Below, in pieces: positions 6,324 to 6,337 of a DNA stretch of 6,337 bases. Positions within the stretch are counted from its first letter, which is position 1. Every line of letters begins with the position of its first letter. Position numbers and translations under genes: made by a program. The notes beneath the pieces were generated by a model. The model did not search any database. It was given only the letters and a program-made list of their open reading frames with translations, and was not told the origin of the DNA. This stretch comes from Candidatus Cloacimonas sp. 4484_140. Lineage in GTDB: Bacteria > Cloacimonadota > Cloacimonadia > JGIOTU-2. The stretch lies in contig MVCT01000120.1 of the NCBI GenBank assembly GCA_002049945.1, positions 1 to 6,337 of the forward strand, in the 5' to 3' direction.

Positions 6324-6337
6324 ATGCAACAAACAAG
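6324..6337 (+). CDS. Start of a gene cut off by the right edge
   Basis: ATG 6324 is followed by codons for Gln-Gln-Thr and then a partial AG codon. A good ribosome binding site and a consensus -10 box stand upstream, so this is very likely a true gene start with its own promoter, separate from the tamB-Omp85 unit. Four codons do not allow any functional call. Confidence 0.6.

Overview
The window is AT-rich bacterial DNA carrying an outer-membrane biogenesis locus, so the organism is a diderm (Gram-negative type) bacterium. Two things support this: a TamB-type periplasmic bridge protein, and an Omp85 (BamA/TamA) protein that ends in a classic beta-barrel C-terminal signal. Lineage cannot be fixed from this sequence. 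The AT-rich composition, the gene order tamB then Omp85, and the many cysteines in the exported proteins would suit an anaerobe of the FCB or candidate-phylum type, for example Cloacimonadota-like. That is a guess, not an identification.

Layout. Bases 1-61 are an edge that may hold the last codons of an upstream gene. Bases 62-4044 hold one TamB (DUF490) gene that is split between two reading frames. The N-terminal part (62-3265) has the membrane anchor and most of the repetitive beta-structure. The C-terminal part (3211-4044, or 3262-4044 from an ATG) has the conserved TamB/DUF490 domain. The two parts meet by a -1 change of frame, and the protein logic places it at a short A-tract near 3207-3210. 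Joined, they would give a protein of about 1,327 residues, a normal size for TamB. Bases 4041-5825 encode the Omp85 partner: signal peptide, three POTRA domains and a 16-strand-type barrel. It starts on an ATGA overlap with the end of tamB, so the genes form one tightly coupled transcription unit.

Bases 5826-6323 (about 500 bp) contain no convincing gene. They hold a string of repeat-like elements: a roughly 10-bp phased CAGA(T) repeat, a nested REP-like palindrome with perfect 11-bp arms (6014-6075), a direct repeat, and a second stem-loop (6169-6190). The stretch ends in a promoter with a perfect TATAAT box and a good ribosome binding site, leading into the first codons of a gene cut off at the right edge.

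Working together: by family knowledge, TamB spans the periplasm from an inner-membrane anchor to an Omp85 barrel in the outer membrane. The pair helps in outer-membrane protein assembly and/or phospholipid transport. I see no clear new defence or enzymatic system. The points worth checking are the split tamB (real split, frameshift mutation, recoding or assembly error) and the repeat-rich intergenic region.
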